From assembly GCA_028706835.1 (NCBI GenBank), contig JAQTVL010000293.1:1-5962 (forward strand): 5,962 nt of DNA, read 5' to 3'. Both the position numbers and the translations under genes were made by a program. Shown piece by piece: positions 5,779-5,962 of the stretch (its first letter is position 1; each line of letters opens with the position of its first letter). Below the pieces are notes generated by a model, which saw nothing but the letters and a program-made list of their open reading frames with translations, ran no database searches and was not told where the DNA came from. Source of the stretch: Phycisphaerae bacterium. GTDB lineage: Bacteria > Planctomycetota > Phycisphaerae > JAJVII01.

Positions 5779-5962
5779 CTACCGGTACCGCGGCTGGCGG
5801 CCCCAGTGCAGTTTCGTCACCCACGTGTGGTACTTCGGATGGCCGGGGTTCTCGACCAGCAGCGTCTCGCAGTCGCTGCGCCGCACATCGATGCGGTCGC
5901 CGGCAGCCAGCCGCGTCGTCACCTGCCCATCCACGATCACCGATGTGCCCTCGTTCGTCTCC
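5779..5962 (-). CDS. nadK: NAD kinase, C-terminal fragment (cut by window edge)
   Basis: NAD kinase phosphorylates NAD to NADP in the cytoplasm. Only the last 60 codons are present, ending at TAG 5781-5779. They read NEGTSVIVDGQVTTRLAAGD, then RIDVRRSDCETLLVENPG and a final YHTWVTKLHWG. The VDGQ segment, the GD.I.VRRS strand and the closing 'xxLxW' region are the usual C-terminal beta-sandwich end of NadK. The NTP/NAD-binding GGDGT and NE/D motifs would lie outside the window. The stop is 24 nt before the parvulin start, so these genes are probably cotranscribed. Recognition rests on a short C-terminus but the pattern is distinctive. Confidence 0.75.
   Translation of the reverse strand, partial: ETNEGTSVIVDGQVTTRLAAGDRIDVRRSDCETLLVENPGHPKYHTWVTKLHWGRQPRYR

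Noticed and set aside
4955..5824. Minus-strand 289-codon Gly/Arg-rich reading frame
   Set aside because: It is an alternate frame of the parvulin gene with biased composition and no signal peptide or domains.
1..5962. CRISPR array, tRNA genes or long direct repeats
   Set aside because: No regularly spaced repeats were seen, and the only tRNA-like element is the tmRNA end. Long imperfect repeats cannot be excluded by eye.

Overview
The window is GC-rich bacterial DNA that falls into two parts. The left ~3.45 kb holds decaying genes around two things that look intact: a tmRNA gene and a small secreted protein. The right ~2.5 kb is a tight, intact minus-strand operon. I recognise no genus marker. 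The GC content, ISAzo13-type transposase and overall protein style would fit a Planctomycetota-like genome (for example Phycisphaerae), but this is a weak inference.

Left part. At 1-~640 (+) lies the 3' portion of an ISAzo13-family transposase with an internal in-frame deletion that removes the first catalytic region; a probable IS end is at 614-635. At 861-1235 (-) is a complete one-piece tmRNA gene (ssrA) with a readable tag ANSNLAMAA and a terminator hairpin at 792-829. Bases 1236-1523 hold a probable ssrA promoter, a doubtful 30-codon ORF, and a C-run/G-run inverted repeat that looks like a CsoR/RcnR-type metal-regulator operator. That repeat sits just before a wrecked DmeF-type cation efflux gene (1524-2075, +), which has several frameshifts and lacks its middle. 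At 2245-2382 (-) is a short fragment resembling a group II intron reverse transcriptase. At 2521-2955 (-) is an intact Spy/CpxP-like secreted protein with a good RBS, a plausible promoter in an AT-rich island and a strong terminator. At 3077-3457 (-) is a truncated, frameshifted tandem-CBS remnant that abuts the stop codon of the next gene.

Right part. On the minus strand, in transcription order, are the C-terminus of NAD kinase (nadK, runs off the window at 5962), a secreted parvulin-type peptidyl-prolyl isomerase (4762-5754), and an AlaC-like PLP aminotransferase (3458-4729). Gaps are about 24 and 32 nt, each later gene has its own Shine-Dalgarno, and I see no terminator between them, so they are probably cotranscribed. 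The three products (cofactor supply, envelope protein folding, amino-acid metabolism) share no obvious pathway.

I found no convincing new biological system. The main interest is a cluster of independently degraded mobile, metal-efflux and signalling genes beside ssrA, a common integration site, and an apparently intact metal-type operator left in front of a dead efflux gene.
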